A stretch of 15,912 nucleotides of DNA from Flavobacteriales bacterium (GTDB taxonomy: Bacteria > Bacteroidota > Bacteroidia > Flavobacteriales_D > Crocinitomicaceae): assembly GCA_947496835.1 (NCBI GenBank), contig CANMFV010000007.1, positions 1 through 15,912 on the forward strand, given 5' to 3'. Within the stretch, counting starts at the first letter, position 1; each line of letters begins with the position of its first letter. Below the pieces are notes generated by a model, which did not search any database, was not told the DNA's origin, and was given only the letters and a program-made list of their open reading frames with translations. This document shows, one piece after another, positions 14,077 to 15,912 of this stretch. Both the position numbers and the translations under genes were made by a program.

Positions 14077-15912
14077 ATGAAACAACTTTTACTCAGTTTG
14101 ATTTTTTTCGCATTTCATCAAATGACATATGGTCAAGTTGTTATCAATGAATACTCTTGTTCCAACATGACTGGTCCTTCTGATGCCTATGGTGAAAAGG
14201 AGGACTGGGTGGAACTATACAATGTAACAGCAGCCCCGATTGATTTAACTGGATGGTATCTTTCAGATAAAGCATCCAACTTAACAAAGTGGATGATTCC
14301 AAGCGGTTCTATCGCTGCAAATGGATTTAAAATGGTCTTCTGTACGAAAAGGGATTTAGTCAATGGAAATGAATACCATCCAAATTTTAACCTTACTCAA
14401 ACGAATGGCGATTGGATTATTCTTTCAAATACATTCGGGAATGTCGTGGATTCATTTAAAATCGTTCATTTGACAAAGGCAGACCATTCCGTTGGAAGAT
14501 CGACAAACGCCGCGGTTGATTTTAAATTGTTTACTACACCTACACCTAATGCCAACAACGCTGGAGCGGTTAATTTTTACCCACCAAAACCTGTTTTCAG
14601 TGTTGCCCCTGGGTTCTATCCATCGGCTCAATCAGTCACAATTACTTGTGCGGATCCAACTGCAACAATCAGATACACCTTGGATGGTTCCAATCCAACT
14701 GCAACTTCTACAGTGTATTCTACACCAATTAGCATCCCTACAACCAAAGTTTTAAGAGCAGCTGCATTTGGAACCACATTGTCCTCTTTTATAGAAACAA
14801 ACACCTATTTCATTAATGTTAACCATACCGTTCCTGTTGTTTCTGTATGTAGCCAAGGAGTATTTTCATTGGTAGCAAATGGCAGCCAGAATCCTGCTAA
14901 TCGAATAGGTGGATTTGAATTATTTGAACAAGACGGAACATTTATAGACGAAGCAGAAGGCGATTTCAATAAACATGGCAATGACTCTTGGTCTTATCCT
15001 CAACGAGGTTTTGATTTCATTTGTCGCGATCAATATGGGCATAATGGCGACATCGAACATGACATTTTTCCCGAGAAAAGCCGTGACAATTTTCAACGTT
15101 TGATTCTTAAACCTGGAGCAAGTGACAATTATCCATTTGAACAAGGTGCACACATACGCGATGCCTTTATTCATACCTTATCGATTCGTGCTGACATGAA
15201 ACTGGATGAACGTACATGGAGACCAGCAGTTGTTTACTTGAATGGAAATTATTGGGGTGTTTATGAAATTCGCGAAAAAGCGGATGATCATGACTATACG
15301 GATATTTATTTTGGGCAAAATAAATACAACCTACAATACCTTAAAACATGGGGTGGTACTTGGCAAGAGTACGGTTCTCCAAATGCACAACCAGATTGGA
15401 ATGCACTTCGGAACTATATCATGACAAATAACATGGGGAATCCAACCAACTTCAACTACGTTGATTCTCTCTTCAATTGGCAATCGTTAGCTGATTATTT
15501 TATGATCAACTCCTACACAGTAAACCAAGATTGGTTAAATTGGAATACGGCTTGGTGGAGAGGATTAGATCCAGCTGGAGATAAAAAGAAATGGCGCTAT
15601 GCACTTTGGGATATGGATGCTACTTTTGGTCACTACATCAATTATACAGGTATACCTGATCCTAGTGCGAATGCTGACCCTTGTAATGCGGAGAACCTTC
15701 CGAACCCAGGTGGACAAGGACATACTGATATACTAGAAAAGTTAATAAATGAAAATCCGATAGTTGAGCAGTATTACATTACACGCTATATCGACCTAAT
15801 TAACACATCTTTCAGTTGCACAAGCATGTTGGCATTGCTCGATAGTATGGTCCTGGAAATAGACCCAGAAATGACGGCCCATTGTACAAAATGGGGTGGG
15901 ACTTACAATGGA
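14077..15912 (+). CDS. Secreted LTD/chitobiase-C/CotH-domain protein, 3' partial
   Basis: This frame is open from the ATG at 14077 to the window edge (612 codons, no stop). It begins with a signal peptide (about 1-20, ending TYGQ). Residues about 21-165 are a lamin-tail domain (VVINEYSCSN, DWVELYN, DLTGWYLSDK). Residues about 172-245 are a chitobiase/hexosaminidase C-terminal-like module (FSVAPGFY, IRYTLDGSNPT, LRAAAFG). A CotH domain follows from about 260, with YLNGNYWGVYEIREKAD (387-403), VNQDWLNWN and WDMDATFG (511-518). The last is the metal-binding motif of CotH, an atypical kinase fold that phosphorylates coat proteins in spores. In Bacteroidota such proteins are secreted, often with a type IX C-terminal sorting domain; that end is outside the window. 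The A-rich leader without Shine-Dalgarno fits the phylum. Domain calls are confident, activity is not. Confidence 0.9.
   Translation, partial: MKQLLLSLIFFAFHQMTYGQVVINEYSCSNMTGPSDAYGEKEDWVELYNVTAAPIDLTGWYLSDKASNLTKWMIPSGSIAANGFKMVFCTKRDLVNGNEYHPNFNLTQTNGDWIILSNTFGNVVDSFKIVHLTKADHSVGRSTNAAVDFKLFTTPTPNANNAGAVNFYPPKPVFSVAPGFYPSAQSVTITCADPTATIRYTLDGSNPTATSTVYSTPISIPTTKVLRAAAFGTTLSSFIETNTYFINVNHTVPVVSVCSQGVFSLVANGSQNPANRIGGFELFEQDGTFIDEAEGDFNKHGNDSWSYPQRGFDFICRDQYGHNGDIEHDIFPEKSRDNFQRLILKPGASDNYPFEQGAHIRDAFIHTLSIRADMKLDERTWRPAVVYLNGNYWGVYEIREKADDHDYTDIYFGQNKYNLQYLKTWGGTWQEYGSPNAQPDWNALRNYIMTNNMGNPTNFNYVDSLFNWQSLADYFMINSYTVNQDWLNWNTAWWRGLDPAGDKKKWRYALWDMDATFGHYINYTGIPDPSANADPCNAENLPNPGGQGHTDILEKLINENPIVEQYYITRYIDLINTSFSCTSMLALLDSMVLEIDPEMTAHCTKWGGTYNG

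Noticed and set aside
14492..15424. Short alternative frames within the CotH region on both strands
   Set aside because: Frame 1 is open from 14077 to the end with clear LTD, chitobiase-C and CotH motifs; the others are shadows.
1..15912. CRISPR arrays, tRNAs, insertion sequences, phage or defence genes
   Set aside because: I looked for regularly spaced repeats, cloverleaf-like segments, transposase motifs and terminal inverted repeats and saw none; gaps between genes are short and hold only the sites listed.

Overview
The window looks like chromosomal DNA from a Bacteroidota bacterium, most likely order Flavobacteriales and possibly near Fluviicola/Crocinitomicaceae. That placement is inferred from gene content. 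The evidence is an SprE/PorW lipoprotein of the type IX secretion system, a MurF-Alr fusion protein, DUF2490 and lamin-tail/CotH proteins, A-rich leaders without clear Shine-Dalgarno sites, and several TAnnTTTG-like promoter boxes. The DNA is AT-rich and densely packed. I see no tRNA, rRNA, insertion sequence, CRISPR array or phage gene.

Layout. Positions 1-3614 (+) hold a tight four-gene run: sprE/porW (5' end outside the window), a bactofilin, an AtpZ-like protein and a four-helix membrane protein. In related genomes this run usually leads into the F1Fo ATP synthase operon. Here it stops against a convergent pair: a secreted M28 zinc peptidase and an acidic two-ended protein of unknown function (3591-5805, -). 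Positions 5967-8814 (+) hold thymidine kinase and, one base later, a MurF-Alr fusion. Positions 8870-11148 (+) hold a helix-turn-helix regulator and an exported TolB/CsgG-like protein, closed by a strong terminator. Positions 11254-12849 (+) encode a membrane-anchored class III adenylate cyclase fused to an HD phosphohydrolase domain. Positions 12844-13955 (-) hold a coupled lipoprotein and DUF2490 barrel pair. A large secreted LTD/chitobiase-C/CotH protein starts at 14077 (+) and runs off the right end.

How the genes fit together. Most are envelope functions: secretion and gliding (SprE), cytoskeleton or cell wall (bactofilin, MurF-Alr), exported or outer-membrane proteins (M28 peptidase, TolB-like protein, DUF2490, lipoprotein) and a possible type IX cargo (CotH protein). 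The two most interesting items are the MurF half of the MurF-Alr fusion, which appears to have lost several ligase hallmark residues and part of its central domain while the racemase half looks intact, and the single-chain cyclase-HD protein, whose N-terminus looks like the tail end of a larger Y_Y_Y-type sensor. No single gene cluster here is clearly a new defence or biosynthetic system.
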